Part shown: positions 18,001-30,400 of the stretch, piece after piece | Layout: every line of letters starts with the position of its first letter | How positions within the stretch are numbered: position 1 is the first letter of the stretch | Origin: Pedobacter steynii | GTDB lineage: Bacteria; Bacteroidota; Bacteroidia; Sphingobacteriales; Sphingobacteriaceae | Reading direction: 5' to 3' | DNA: 64,000 nucleotides | Assembly (NCBI RefSeq): GCF_001721645.1 | Contig: NZ_CP017141.1 | Span: 4,092,001 to 4,156,000 of the forward strand | Notes under the pieces: model-generated | What the model saw: only the letters and a program-made list of their open reading frames with translations | What the model was told of the DNA's origin: nothing | The model's database searches: none | Translations under genes and position numbers: made by a program

Positions 18001-21000
18001 GGAGCAGACGTTGGTCAGTATTTGGGAGGAAGTATTAGACATCGAGAAAGTTGGGTTAAACGATGACTTTTTTGTGCTTGGAGGTCATTCCCTTACTGCT
18101 ATACGTCTGATTAGTAAATTGAAGAATGTACTGGCAGTTTCTGTCTCCATTAACGCTTTCTTTGAATATAAAACTATTGGATCCCTTGCCGTTTATATCG
18201 GTAATCTGGAGAAGAATAAAGATGCTCAAATCTTAAAAAAGAGAGATAAGCCTGTTCGATTACCCTTGTCATTTGGACAAGAAAGGCTGTGGTTTTTAGA
18301 TCAAATGGACGGCTCTGTACATTATCATTTGCCTTTAGTTTTAAAGTTGGAGGGAGAATTGGATCCAGATGTGTTGCTGACCGCATTGCAGGCCTTAATC
18401 AACCGTCATGAGCCCTTACGAACAGTAATCAGATCTTCTGGAGGTATCCCATTTCAGGTTGTGCTTCCAATTGATTCATGGAATGATTTTATCATAAAAG
18501 ATATTGAAGGATTTATGACTCAGGAAACGGGTCAGTTGATAGAAACATATTCCAAAGCATCTTTTGATCTTTCGAAGGACCATATGATCAGAGCAAGATT
18601 GTTGAGGAACGTTGCTGGATTTCAGAAATTGATTCTAGTTATTCATCATATTGCTTTTGACGGATGGTCAACTCCAATCTTTTTAAAGGAACTTGCGTCT
18701 CTATATGGGACCCTTAAATTAAATGTTCCAGACCAGCTCCCAGGACTTCCAATTACCTATTCAGATTACAGTTCATGGCAGCAGTCTGATTTGCAAGGAG
18801 ATTTATTGGAAGAAGGTCTTCGTTACTGGGAAAGTAAATTGGGCGGCGTACAGCCATTGAATCTGGCCGCAGATTTTGCCAGACCGGGTCAAATCTCTTA
18901 CAGGGGCAGGACACATCGTGTTTTAGTAGATAAATCTCTAAGCCAGGAGCTGACTGATCTTGCCCATGCTCAGGGGTGTTCTTTATTCATGACTTTTTTA
19001 ACTGTGTTGAAGGTATTACTGTTTCGTTACACTGCTCAAAATGATATTTGCATCGGTACTCCCGTAGCTAACCGTCAGCAGTCTGAGACAGAACATATGA
19101 TTGGCTTTTTTGCAAATACAATCGCTTTGCGATCAGAACTTAACGGAGATATGTCATTTGTTGAGCTTATCGGGCAGGTCAAAAAAACGATGTTAGAAGC
19201 CTACGAATATCAGCAGGTGCCTTTTGAGAAAGTAATTGACAGGTTGGTTAAAGAGCGGGATTTTAGTCATAGTCCATTGTTCCAGGTCATGTTTATTCTT
19301 GAAAATGAACCTTTAAAACAGCTGGAATTTGAAGGATGGAATGGAACCCCTGAGTGGCTGGAACGTGACCGTGCAAAATTTGAACTTACTTTTGAGGTTA
19401 TTCAAGGTGCCGATGGTACAGAGGTCCTGATTAACTATTTCAGTGACCTTTTTAACGAGGATACCATAAAACGAATGTTAGTTCATTATGTTCAGTTAAT
19501 GAAAGCGGTAGTTGCCGAACCCGATAGTAAGATAAAAGACCTGAATATTTTACACGAAGAGGAGCATAGGGAATTGCTTGGTATAGGCAAGGGTGTTCGG
19601 ACAAATTACAGGAGTGAAAATACAGTCATTGACTTGTTCCGGAAGCAGGTGAAAAGAACTCCTGATGCTACGGCTTTGATTTTTGAAAAAGAGTCACTCA
19701 GTTATCAGGAACTGGACAGGAGATCCAATCAGCTTGCAAGACTCCTGATTGAAAAAGGAGTTCTAACTAATATACTTGTTCCCATTTGTCTGGAACGTTC
19801 TTTTGAAATGGTTATCGGGATTTTAGGCATTTTGAAGATTGGGGCAGCCTATGTTCCAATAGACCCAGAATTTCCTGAAAACAGAATCAATTTTATTCTC
19901 GAAGACACCGGGGCTGAAATTTTGCTGAGTAGTACTGCTGTGGCCGAAAAATTGAAACTGGAGTCAAACGTTAAGTGTTTTACAATTGATGACCCTAAAC
20001 TGTTCGCTAGCTGCTCAGAAGAAGAGATCGTTGCGACTGTATTGCCTGAAGACCTGGCCTATACAATTTATACATCGGGGACCACCGGAAGACCTAAAGG
20101 AGTACAAAACCAACATTCAGGATTACTAAACAGGTTGTTGTGGATGCAGGATTATTTAGATCTGAATCAGAGAGATGTGGTTTTGCAAAAGACGACATTT
20201 TGTTTTGATGTATCCGTATGGGAGCTGTTGTCTTCTCTTATCTGTGGTGGGGTTATGGTTCTGGCGAGGCCAGAGGGACATAAAGATGCAGATTACCTAC
20301 AGGAACTTATTCAAAGACACCAGGTAACTACCATTCATTTTGTACCTTCTATGCTAGCCGTATTTCTATTAAGAGCGGACGCCGGAAAATGTAGCAGCCT
20401 CAGATCAGTTATCTGCAGTGGAGAAGAGCTCAAACTCAATACCGTATCTGCTTTCCAGGAACTATTTAATGATATTGACCTTTACAATTTTTACGGGCCT
20501 ACTGAAGCAGCTATAGATGTTACTGCCATCAAACTGGATCGCACAGCAAATTTCGTTAATCGTATTCCGATAGGTAAACCTGTTGCGAATACTTACTTAT
20601 ATATTGTCGATCAGAATGGGCGGTTACAGCCAAGGGGAGTTACAGGAGAATTACTTATTGGCGGTGTTCAGGTCGCATTAAGATATTTGAACCGGGTAGA
20701 ATTGACTGCACAAAAGTTCATTCCAAATCAAATCAGTCCTTTTTTAGAAGGGTGTCCTGTTTTATATCGGACCGGAGATCTTGTACGCTGGTTACCTGAT
20801 GGAAATATTGAATTTCTAGGACGGATTGACGATCAGGTGAAGATTAGAGGGTATAGAATAGAGCCTGCCGAAATCGAGGCTACTTTAGGTCAGCTTTCAG
20901 GAGTGAAGCATGCTGTTGTATTGATTAAAGAACGTGGGGAAGATAAGTATCTGGTAGCTTTCGTAAAACTTGAAAACGGGGTGGATATTGATTCATTAAG

Positions 21001-21424
21001 TAATCAGCTGAAAAGTATCCTTCCACAATACATGGTGCCTGCGGTAATGGTCAAGGTAGATGAATTCCCTTTAACTATAAACGGTAAAATCGACCGGAAT
21101 CAGTTGAATGTAACTACTCTGCCATTGATAGCCGAAACCTATGTAGCGCCAAGGAATGAAGTGGAATTAAAGCTGACAAAAATATGGCAGGATTTACTGA
21201 AAACTGATAGAGTAGGTGTTCTGAATGATTTCTTTGCTCTTGGTGGGCATTCCCTTCTAGCTATCCGTGTATTATCGGAAATCAGCAATGAGTTTTCTGT
21301 GAACATTTCCATAACCTTATTCTTTCAGCTGAGAACTATAGAAAAATTGAGTGCGTATCTGGAAGTATTACAGTCAGCAAAAGAATTGAGTGTACAGGAA
21401 AATGTAAATACTATTGAGCTTTAA
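15098..21424 (+). CDS. NRPS subunit: C-A(Asn)-T-C-A(Ser)-T
   Basis: A 2108-residue dimodular subunit. Approximate residues: DCL-type condensation 10-430 (opening DIQKGMLFH; HHHILYDG near 145); adenylation 455-950 (SGSTGNPKG near 612; Asn code); carrier 970-1040 (GGHSL near 995); LCL-type condensation 1052-1480 (SFGQERLWFLDQ; HHIAFDG near 1183); adenylation 1505-2005 (SGTTGRPKG near 1660; Ser code); carrier 2020-2090 (GGHSLL near 2048). It adds Asn and Ser to the acyl-D-Asn chain. The A10 motif of the first A domain reads NGKPALKL: the Lys is kept but the usual Asp after it is Ala. The subunit ends in a carrier, so chain transfer to the next protein depends on docking; the next gene follows within about 10 bp. 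Confidence 0.93.
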   Translation: MEGKIKKTNVQDILELSDIQKGMLFHFLHDTGQNLYNIQLSFNILGQLDADRLKSAFKQVQRNHDVLRSVFEWEKSKVPLQIILKESDLNFSYQDISSYEGTLIRQWSADAIAKDRQEKFDLRNTPFRVSLIKISATEFILNITHHHILYDGWSTGILLKELFSTYNNFEAETVDKVSYKQVFQELKGKYDKSSSESFWIDYLSLYEVTPVFGLKPLSGEFTEKLKTYHSEYPIDALNEFSTSSRITKAAVIYTAYGLLLQRYRDTTDIVFGTPVSNRSSSVKGSGDVMGNFINTIPLRVCAAKEESLSDILKKVNNELLDRAEYSSTSYSDIKGLLSLNPADTLFDSILVIENYPLDIEAINYNSAFDINLRSAYGDTGIPVVVHVFFREKLEIEVIYQTRLVSEEFVERFAFHFSQVIEAIINRPDENALTFNYLTEEETQNLLYDYNDTKVTENQKNTVLELFSDQVVSNPDAIAVCADSRVLTYKELNTLSDVFANHLNEDHGIGTNDMVGVILERNDWLVIAILGILKSGAAFIPIDPEYPADRKAAILAGSGSKLLVSEAYYVFENDFYDGPIFIADLEFDEHKYQSVPLKHQVGCNDLAYVIYTSGSTGNPKGVMIEHGSLLNYVSWAAKKYVRKGRSNCPLYTSISFDLTITSIFIPLITGGKILVYKDESIDVLIKKVINNQECDIIKFTPSHLKLIKDGEFDLDDINPKVIIVGGEQLESRLAMDIYMRFKGNADIFNEYGPTEATVGCMIYQFHPAVLSEVVPIGRPIDNTKIYLFDQQMNPVPKGVAGALFVAGAGLARGYLHREDLTNEKFVMNPFVEGERLYKTGDLAIRMPSGDLEYIGRIDSQVKIRGYRIELGDIEHHVGAYPSIKNAVVVVYDYPDGKNLCCYYTSEREIDQEKLRYFLSQRLPGYMVPFNYIFVERIPLTINGKPALKLLPDPRIPIKLQSYVPPTTELEQTLVSIWEEVLDIEKVGLNDDFFVLGGHSLTAIRLISKLKNVLAVSVSINAFFEYKTIGSLAVYIGNLEKNKDAQILKKRDKPVRLPLSFGQERLWFLDQMDGSVHYHLPLVLKLEGELDPDVLLTALQALINRHEPLRTVIRSSGGIPFQVVLPIDSWNDFIIKDIEGFMTQETGQLIETYSKASFDLSKDHMIRARLLRNVAGFQKLILVIHHIAFDGWSTPIFLKELASLYGTLKLNVPDQLPGLPITYSDYSSWQQSDLQGDLLEEGLRYWESKLGGVQPLNLAADFARPGQISYRGRTHRVLVDKSLSQELTDLAHAQGCSLFMTFLTVLKVLLFRYTAQNDICIGTPVANRQQSETEHMIGFFANTIALRSELNGDMSFVELIGQVKKTMLEAYEYQQVPFEKVIDRLVKERDFSHSPLFQVMFILENEPLKQLEFEGWNGTPEWLERDRAKFELTFEVIQGADGTEVLINYFSDLFNEDTIKRMLVHYVQLMKAVVAEPDSKIKDLNILHEEEHRELLGIGKGVRTNYRSENTVIDLFRKQVKRTPDATALIFEKESLSYQELDRRSNQLARLLIEKGVLTNILVPICLERSFEMVIGILGILKIGAAYVPIDPEFPENRINFILEDTGAEILLSSTAVAEKLKLESNVKCFTIDDPKLFASCSEEEIVATVLPEDLAYTIYTSGTTGRPKGVQNQHSGLLNRLLWMQDYLDLNQRDVVLQKTTFCFDVSVWELLSSLICGGVMVLARPEGHKDADYLQELIQRHQVTTIHFVPSMLAVFLLRADAGKCSSLRSVICSGEELKLNTVSAFQELFNDIDLYNFYGPTEAAIDVTAIKLDRTANFVNRIPIGKPVANTYLYIVDQNGRLQPRGVTGELLIGGVQVALRYLNRVELTAQKFIPNQISPFLEGCPVLYRTGDLVRWLPDGNIEFLGRIDDQVKIRGYRIEPAEIEATLGQLSGVKHAVVLIKERGEDKYLVAFVKLENGVDIDSLSNQLKSILPQYMVPAVMVKVDEFPLTINGKIDRNQLNVTTLPLIAETYVAPRNEVELKLTKIWQDLLKTDRVGVLNDFFALGGHSLLAIRVLSEISNEFSVNISITLFFQLRTIEKLSAYLEVLQSAKELSVQENVNTIEL
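16475..17952 (+). other. Adenylation domain A2, predicted Asn
   Basis: Code D, L, T (FDLTITS), K (before FTPS), I, G (IIVGGE), E, V, G (NEYGPTEATVG), K: DLTKIGEVGK, identical to A1. No E domain in the module, so L-Asn is expected. Confidence 0.8.
19618..21120 (+). other. Adenylation domain A3, predicted Ser
   Basis: Code D, V, W (FDVSVWE), H (before FVPS), I, S (VICSGE), F, I, D (NFYGPTEAAID), K: DVWHISFIDK, close to the Ser codes DVWHLSLIDK and DVWHFSLVDK (from memory). Confidence 0.8.
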
Positions 21425-21434
21425 AAATCTGAAA

Positions 21435-24400
21435 ATGATAAAAGAATTAAATATTAGTTCCGACAAGACCGAAAATATTATTTCACTGCTCGGTAAAGCT
21501 GGTAAGCTAGGGATTTCTATCTTTTTAAAAGAAGATAAACTGATGATTTCTACTGCTAAAGATACCATAATTGATCAGGCATTTCTGGGGCTTATCAGAA
21601 GTCATAAAGAAGAAATCAAGGCATTTTTATCTGCTGAGTCCAATAGTTTTCAAAATGATACTTCTGCTGAAAAGATTGAGTTGATAAACAGGGCAGAGGG
21701 TTATCAGTTTCCCCTTTCTTTTGCTCAGGAAGACCTCTGGTTTATTGATCATTTTGAAAGTAGCTCACATTATCATATTCCTCTGGTTTTCAGACTTAGT
21801 GGAGAGCCGGTTATCGAGACAATAGCCTATGCCCTTAACCTGATTGTGAATCGTCATGAAAGCCTAAGGACTATATTTATTGAGAAGGACGGCATTCCGC
21901 ATCAGGAGTTACTTCCTGAAGATTGCTGGAAACTTTATCTCGATCATGATCAGACAGCGAATCTGCCGAAGGATTATCTTGAAACTTTCATTCAAGCGCC
22001 TTTTGATTTAAGTAGCGAGCATATGCTCAGGGCTGCTTTGTGCCAAGTTAAACCAGAAGAATATTTCCTAACCATAGTTATTCATCACATCGCCTGCGAT
22101 GGTTGGTCTATTCCATTGTTAATCCAGGAATTGACAGAAATATATACCGCAAAGACAGGAGGAAGATTACCCTTATTACCGGAACTGAAGGTACAGTATG
22201 CCGATTATGCCGCCTGGCAAAGGCAAACACTTACTACGGAAAAGATTGGGGCTAAACTTACCTATTGGGAAACGCAACTTAAAAGTTTAAGCACACTTAA
22301 GCTCCCTGAGGATTTTCCACGTCCGGCTGAACAAAGCACGAAGGGTGCCAAATTATTTTTGAAGACTGACAAAGTTTTAACAGATAAACTTCGTGTATTG
22401 GCAAAAGAGCAAGGGGTAACGATGAATATGTTGCTGCTGAGCGTTTTTAATGTTCTGCTTTACCGTCATACACATCAGACTGATATTGCTGTTGGAACTC
22501 CTGTTGCAAACAGGGAGCAACGAGAGTTGAATACGCTGATTGGCTTTTTTGTAAATACTATTGTTCTGAGAACCAGGTTAAATGGCGAAATGGTTTTTGA
22601 AGAACTATTAAATGAGGTTAAATCCTTAACGCTTCAGGCTTATAGAAACCAGGATGTACCATTTGCGAAAGTAGTTAGAAAAATCCAGAAACAACGTGAT
22701 AAAAGCCGTAGCCCTTTGTTTCAGGTGATGTTTGTTTTTCAGCAGCAGGAAGATATGAAGGATCTCCAAATGGGGGATCTGAATTGCTCCATGGTGCCCT
22801 ATGCCTATCCAGTTTCCAGATTCGATCTGACTCTATCTGTGAATGAGTTACCGAACAATCTGGAAGTAGTTTTAGAATACTGTACTGATTTGTTTCTGCC
22901 CTCTACTATTGCGGGGATGGGAGCACATTATCTAAGACTCCTATCCGCTGTCAGTGAAAGGACCGATATACCAATTGGGCAATTGGAGATGTTATCCGTT
23001 TCCGAAAAAGTTCAGTTACTTACGGAATTTAATGATACAGCGGTCAATTATAGCAGCACTGAAACCGTTGTTGATCTTTTTCAACAACAGGTAAATGCGA
23101 ACCCTCAAGCTATTGCTTTGGTTTACGAGCAAACGATTTTGAGCTATATCGATCTAGATGTATTATCCAGTCAATTTGCCCATTATCTGCTTGCTGACAA
23201 CCGTTTTAAAAAGGAAGGGCTAATTGCAGTGAAATTGCCAAGGAGTGAATGGTTAATCACCGTAATAATGGCTATTCTAAAAGGAGGGGCAGCTTATGTG
23301 CCGATCGATCCTGACTTTCCTGAAGAAAGAGTTGATTATATATTATCAGATAGTAAGTGTGATATTATAATCGATGAATCAGTAATCAAAGATTTTATTA
23401 TTCGTAAAAATGATTATTCAGACAAGAGGCCTGGTGCCGGTGTTAGTCAGTCAGATTTAGCCTATATTATTTATACTTCAGGAACCACGGGGAAGCCTAA
23501 GGGAGTAATGATCGAGCATGGGGGTATTTACAATCTGGCAGTTGGACAGATTTCATTTTTAAAGCTGACTGACGACGATCATGTTTTACAGTTTGCAGCG
23601 GCAACTTTTGATATTTTTTGTGCTGAGCTATTTTCAACTTTAGCCGCGGGTGCGAAGCTTTGTATTCCAACCCGAAGTATGCAGTTGTCGATGGACGATA
23701 TGAAAGATTTTATTCGTAGTCATGAAATCACTGTCGCAACTATTCCTCCTTCTTATCAAGTATTGTTAGTTGATCATCTTTCCTCTTTAAAGACAGTCAT
23801 TTCTGCTGGTGAAATTATCAATATTAAATTAACGGAGCTGTTACAGCAAAGAGGGGTCAACGTAATTAATGGATATGGGCCTACAGAGAGTTCTGTTTAT
23901 GTTACGATGTCCTCTGATCCTATAATCGAGGGTTATAAAAGTACAATTGGGAAACCTCTTGAAAATGTGAAAATTTATATACTGGATGAAAATAATCAGC
24001 TTGCTCCTGTGGGAGTTATCGGAGAATTGTGTGCAGGTGGGATACAGGTAGCACGGGGTTATCTTAACCGGCCGGACTTAACTGCTGAAAAATTTATTCC
24101 AAATCCATTTGACAATGAAGGGGGAAATTGTCCTGTTTTATACCGTACAGGTGATCTCGCGCGGTGGCTTCCAGATGGTAATATTGAATATGCCGGGCGG
24201 ATTGATCATCAGGTGAAAATAAGGGGATATAGAATCGAACTTGGTGAGATAGAGGCTGCCCTAGAGCGATATGAACCGATCAAACAAGCCGTTGTTAAGA
24301 TTTACGCTGATGAACAGGAGAATAAAAAAATTGTAGCTTATGTAATTGCCGAAAATGAACTGAATGAAAGTGCTTTATATAGTCACTTGAAATCAATATT

Positions 24401-27400
24401 GCCTCAATATATGTTACCTTCATTGTATGTGAGGTTGGAAGAATTCCCCCTAACATCCAGTAATAAGGTTGATCGGTTAGCCCTTCCTGATCCGGACATG
24501 TCCTCTTTTTCGACGAAAGGTTATGCTGCGCCGACAAATCCCACAGAAGAAAAACTGGCGCAATTATGGAGCGTCCTGCTAAATATTAAAGAAGTCGGTA
24601 TTCACACTAATTTTTTTGAAATTGGAGGGGATTCAATAATTGCTATTCAATTTGTAAGCAGAGCTAAAGAACTCGGCTTAACATTTAGGGTTAAAGATGT
24701 TTTTGACCATCAGACAATTTCCAGATTAGCAGAACAATTACAACAGAGCAATACGACATTAAATGAACAAGGGGTGCTGGAAGGTCATGCTTTTCTGCTT
24801 CCTGTCCAAAAGTGGTTTTTCGAAGCAGACTTCAAGTGTAATGATCATTTTAATCAGTCCATTCTGTTAAATTTAAATAAGAATATTGACCACTCTTTTT
24901 TAACGGAATGCTTTGATCATCTGCTTAATCAGCACGATGCGCTGAGGTTCAGGTATGAGGATTCTGAACATTCCGGAACGATTCAGTCCTATGGTAATAA
25001 CAGGCTGGTTCCGGACATCAGGGATTTATCTGGCAGCAATAATTTTAGCGATGACGTTTTATCCGTTTGTGAATTTTATCAGCAGAAGTTGTCTCTAGAA
25101 GAGGGCATACTTATCCGTATGGTATTTATCAAAACGCCGGATCAGGAGGAATTTAACCGTTTATTTTTGGTGACGCATCATTTAGTGATAGACGGGGTTT
25201 CCTGGCGCATCCTTATTGATGATTTATGTACCTTTTTAAGAGATATAGTATCTGGGAAAAGAGTCGATCCAGGATTAAAAACCACCTCTTACCGCCAATG
25301 GGGGAATCTGCTCCATGATTATGCAAAATCTGCTGCGATCCATACTGAGTTTGGTTATTGGAAGGATGCTTTAGCGGGATTTGTTCCTTTATCAACAGTT
25401 CAGCCTGATCATAATCTGAATACGCATTTACGTAGCGATATCAGATTACAGCTTTCCAAATCACAGACACATCGTTTGTTGCAAAAGTCCAATTCAGCTT
25501 ATCATACTGAAATAAATGATTTACTTCTTTGCGCGCTGACACAGGTTATTTGTGACTGGGCTGAACGTAAAGAATTTGTACTTGCCCTGGAGGGCCATGG
25601 CCGGGAACTATTATTTGAACATGCTGATCTAAGTAAGACTGTCGGATGGTTTACCACAATATTCCCTGTTAAGTTGAGCATGGAGGACGATGAATCTTTG
25701 TCTGGTTTAATAATCAGGCTAAAAGAACAGATGCGTAGTGTTCCGAATAAAGGTATCGGATATGGAGTACTTCGTTACCTGAGTGAGGATGCTGAAAAAA
25801 GGAAATGCCTTGAAGTTGATTTCGGACAGATAATTTTTAACTATCTGGGAAACTTTGATGCAGCAATGAACGGAAATGAGTTCGTTAATCTTGCTTCAGA
25901 ATATGCAGGGTCAAATAATAGTCCTGCCAACCATAACGTTAATGCAATGGAGGTCAGCATAAATATTGCTGAAGGGCATCTTAATCTGGTATGGACTTAT
26001 GATGTAGCGATTTATAGTCAATCTACCATTGAATTTCTGGTTAATAGATATCATGAATATCTGAATGAAATTATAGACCACTGCTGTTCTCTGAGTCTGC
26101 CAATAAAAACCCCATCAGATTACGGACTCACTGGTGTCGCAAACCATTCCAGTCTTGATGTCTTTATGAAGGACAAGTTGAATTTAGAAGATATCTACAC
26201 GCTTAGTCCTTTACAAAATGGTATGCTCTTCCATAGTTTATATCAGAAAGATTCTGGCGCTTATATTGTTCAGTTTGCTTGCGATTTTATTAATGGACTG
26301 GTTATAGACGATTTCAGAAATGCCTGGAAACAACTCATTGCTACACATAGTATATTGAGAACAGGTTTCTTTTATGAGGTATTTGAATCTCCTGTACAAT
26401 GTGTTTTCGGTGATGTTGAACTTCCATTAACAATAGTTGATTACAGTGGTTTAAAAGGAGGAGCTCTTGAGCTGGCACTAACTAATTTTCTGAAAGATGA
26501 CAGTCAGAGAGTTTTTGATCTTGAACAGCCGCCATTAATGCGTATCAGCCTTATTTTACTTGCTGAGCACCGTGTAAAAATGGTGTGGACCAATCATCAT
26601 ATCATATTAGACGGATGGTCTATGTCCGTTTTAATCAGAGAATTCCTTGTTTTGTATAAACGATTGAGATCTGGCAGATCATTATCCGATGTGGACAAGG
26701 TAGATTATTTTAAGGATCTGATCGCTTATCAGAGAAAAGTAAGCAAAGCTGATTCAGAGCGACACTGGTCGCAGTATCTGGCTCAATTGAAGTCGCCAAC
26801 TTTACTTCCCTTTATTCATCAAAGGGTTCCTAGAAATAAGCAGTTGGGCAATCAGGTCACTCAATTTGTCGCAGAAGAACATCTGACCAGAGGACTTCAT
26901 GATTTTGCTAAACAGCAGCACCTGACTTTAAACACCATTATACAGGGAGCCTGGGCTTATCTTCTTTCCAGATATACGGGAACAACTCAGGTAGTTTTTG
27001 GAACAACTGTTTCCGGCCGGATGGCTGCAATTCATCATGTTGAAGATCGTGTTGGTTTGTACATTAATACCATACCAGTTTGTATAGGGGTAGAAAATGA
27101 TTTAAATATCATCAGCTGGCTTAGGAAAATACAAGAAGATCATGCTGTTTCCACAGAATATAGTCATACACCTCTAGCGGATATCAGAGTTATTACCGGA
27201 TTTGATGAGGATTTCTTTGACAGTTTAGTTGTTTTTGAAAACTATCCTGTGAGTTCTATAACTGAAGCGGAGACCGATCTCAAAATTGAAAATGTACATA
27301 GCCAGGAACAAACTCATTATTCTTTGTTGTTATGTGTTAAAACAGATGAGAATCTAACAATAGATTTTAGTTATCATTCGGAATTGCTGGCATTGGAAAC

Positions 27401-30400
27401 TGTTCAGTTGATGATCACTCACTTAACTGTACTGCTTGACGCTATCGTAAACCCTCATCATGAGACGATTGCTGATTTGAACTATATGACTGCCGTTGAG
27501 GAGGAAAGGTTACTCTTCGGATTAAATCATTCTTTGGTATCTTATCCTGAAAATCGTACTGTGGTTAGCTATTTCGAGGAGCAGGTAAAGCTTTATCCGG
27601 ATCGCATAGCTCTGGTAGATCAGGATGTTTCGCTAAGTTATCAGGTACTAGATGGTTTGAGTAACCGGCTTGCCCGTGTTCTTCGTAATGCTGGGGTAGG
27701 ACGGAATAGTATTGTCGGTTTATTAACCGGACGGACACAGGAGACTGTGATAGGGATGCTTGGTATCCTGAAAGCTGGTGGGGCTTACCTTCCTATGGAC
27801 CTGGATTATCCACAGGACCGGATCAGTTATCTGCTGGAAGACAGTCAGGCTGTGTTGCTTCTGGTGACTGCAACTGACTACCTGGTATCGTATGATATAA
27901 CTACGATGGTTGTTCAGCAGGTTCTTGAACAGGATGAGATCAGCCTTGAAGCTTTACCTTCGGAGAATCTTGCCGAAGATCTTTGTTATGTGATCTATAC
28001 CTCCGGTACCACTGGTTATCCAAAAGGTGTACTGGTAGAACACCGGAATGTTGTGCGTTTATTTTTCCATTCAGATCCTTTGTTTGATTTCGGAGCAGAA
28101 GATGTCTGGACGATGTTCCATAATCCTTATTTTGATTTTAGTGTCTGGGAAATGTATGGGGCGTTATTGTATGGCGGAAAACTGGTGATGATCCCCAAAA
28201 TGGTAGCCCGTGACCCGGGTTCCTATCTTTCCTTACTGGTTTCTCATGGTGTTACGGTATTGAACCAGACCCCTTCGGCATTTTATAACCTGATCGAAGC
28301 AGAATCGTATGCGGGGTTATCACCCGATGCATTGAAGTTAAGGTATGTTATTTTTGGTGGTGAAGCTCTTAAACCTTTAAAGCTATCTGGCTGGTATGCC
28401 AGGTATCCGGATATCGCGCTGATCAATATGTTCGGGATTACCGAGACGACAGTGCATGTGACTTATAAATTAATTACAGAACAGGAGATCGGTGGGAATG
28501 TGAGCAATATTGGTACACCTATTCCGACACTATCTGCCTATATTTTTGATCCTTACCAGCGTTTGGTTCCTCAGGGCGTTACCGGAGAACTGTATGTTGG
28601 TGGAGCAGGTGTTTCCCGTGGTTATCTTAACCGTCCGGAGCTTAATGCATCTCGTTTTGTGCCCAATCCCTACCGTGCTGAAGAACGTCTTTACCGGACC
28701 GGGGATTTGTGCCGTCAGCAGGCAAACGGAGAACTGGAATATATCGGCCGGATTGACCATCAGGTTAAAATCCGTGGTTATCGGATTGAACTTGGGGAGA
28801 TCGAAAGCCGTTTGCTGGAGCATGACCAGATTTCAGATGTGGTGGTGCTGGTCCGAGAGGATCATGAAAATAACAGTTCGTTGTGTGCTTACCTGGTTAG
28901 TACAGAAGAACTGGAGTTGTCCGTGATTCGGAGTTATCTTTCGGGGGTATTGCCAGATTATATGGTTCCCTCACACTTTGTTCAGGTTCCTTTCCTTCCT
29001 CAGACCGGAAACGGGAAAGTAGACCGTGATGCACTACCAGCACCTGTTCCTCAGGATGGATCTGCTTATGTAGCTGCGGAAAGTGACCTTGATATTGCCC
29101 TAAGTAAGCTTTGGTCTTCTGTACTTCAGGTTGCTGAGGTCGGCTTGACCAGTAACTTTTTCAGTTTAGGTGGAGATTCTATGCTTGCACTGAAACTGGT
29201 TAGCCGGATCAACCGGGATCTGGGTTTGAAGATGAGCATTGCCGATCTGTTTACCTATCAGTGTATTGGAGAGTTGAGCCCACGGTTAGTGGCTGTTTCT
29301 CCGTTGTCAGATGAAAAAGAAGTAGTTGCCGGTTTACTGGCCTCTTATGATATTTTACGGTCGTCGTTCCTGGAGTCACATCCTTCAGTGAATGGGGATG
29401 ATGTAAGTGCTGTTTATCCGGCAAGTGACATTCAGAAGGGGATGCTTTATCATTCGATGAAAGAGCGGGGACTTTATCATGACCAGATGGTTCATGTGGT
29501 CCGTTATCCGGATCATTACCTTTCGTTGCTTGATCAGGCGATGGGCCTTCTGATCGAGAAACATTCGATTCTTCGGACAGGTTTTTACCAGGGAGAGGAA
29601 GAGCTGTTACAGGTTGTTTTTACCGAGGGTGTTGCCGATATCCGTTACCAGGATTTGAGTGAGCTGTCTAGCTCAGCTCAGGAGGCTTTTATCCGGGAAT
29701 CGCTGGAACAGGATAAGGATGAGCCTTTCGGTCTTGGTGAGCCCGGCTTATTCCGATTGCTGGTTTTCCGTTTGGAAGAGGGTCGGAGTTGTGTATGTCT
29801 GGTTTGTCACCATGCGATTATTGACGGCTGGAGTGAGGCCTCTTTGAATACAGAGCTTCACAATACGCTGATGAGTCTTTCTGCCGATCCTGAATTCCGT
29901 CCTGCCGGACTGCGCCATAGCTATCTGGACTTTGTTATTGATCAGCATCTGGCCTCGATGGACGGGAGATTACAGACTTACTGGCAGGAAGCACTGAAGG
30001 ATTATAAACGTTTTGTTTTTTCCTCAGTAGAGGAAGTATCTGAGTACCGGACCCACCAATCGAGTTTGGACGGGGCTTTACTTTCGGGGTTAAATTCCTG
30101 GAATTTATCTTCAGAAGTGAGTGTTCGCAGCCTTTGTTTTTCAGCTTTTGTTTACGCCCTTTATATGTTGAGTTACGAGAATGACCTGACGGTTGGATTG
30201 GTGACCAATAACCGTCCTGCTTTGGAGGATGGGGATCAGATTCTGGGTTGCTTTTTGAATACTGTACCTTTTCGGACTTCTGTACCTGAGCAAGGGAGCT
30301 GGCTTTCTTTTGTGCAGGGGATCAATACAAAGCTGAATGGACAGAAGGAGTATGAGCGTTTGTCTTTTTCGAAGATTGTATCCGGGCTGCATGAGGCTTC

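Noticed and set aside
21414-21434. TTG start for the third NRPS gene, overlapping the previous stop
   Set aside because: The ATG at 21435 directly precedes the docking domain and avoids a rare start and overlap.
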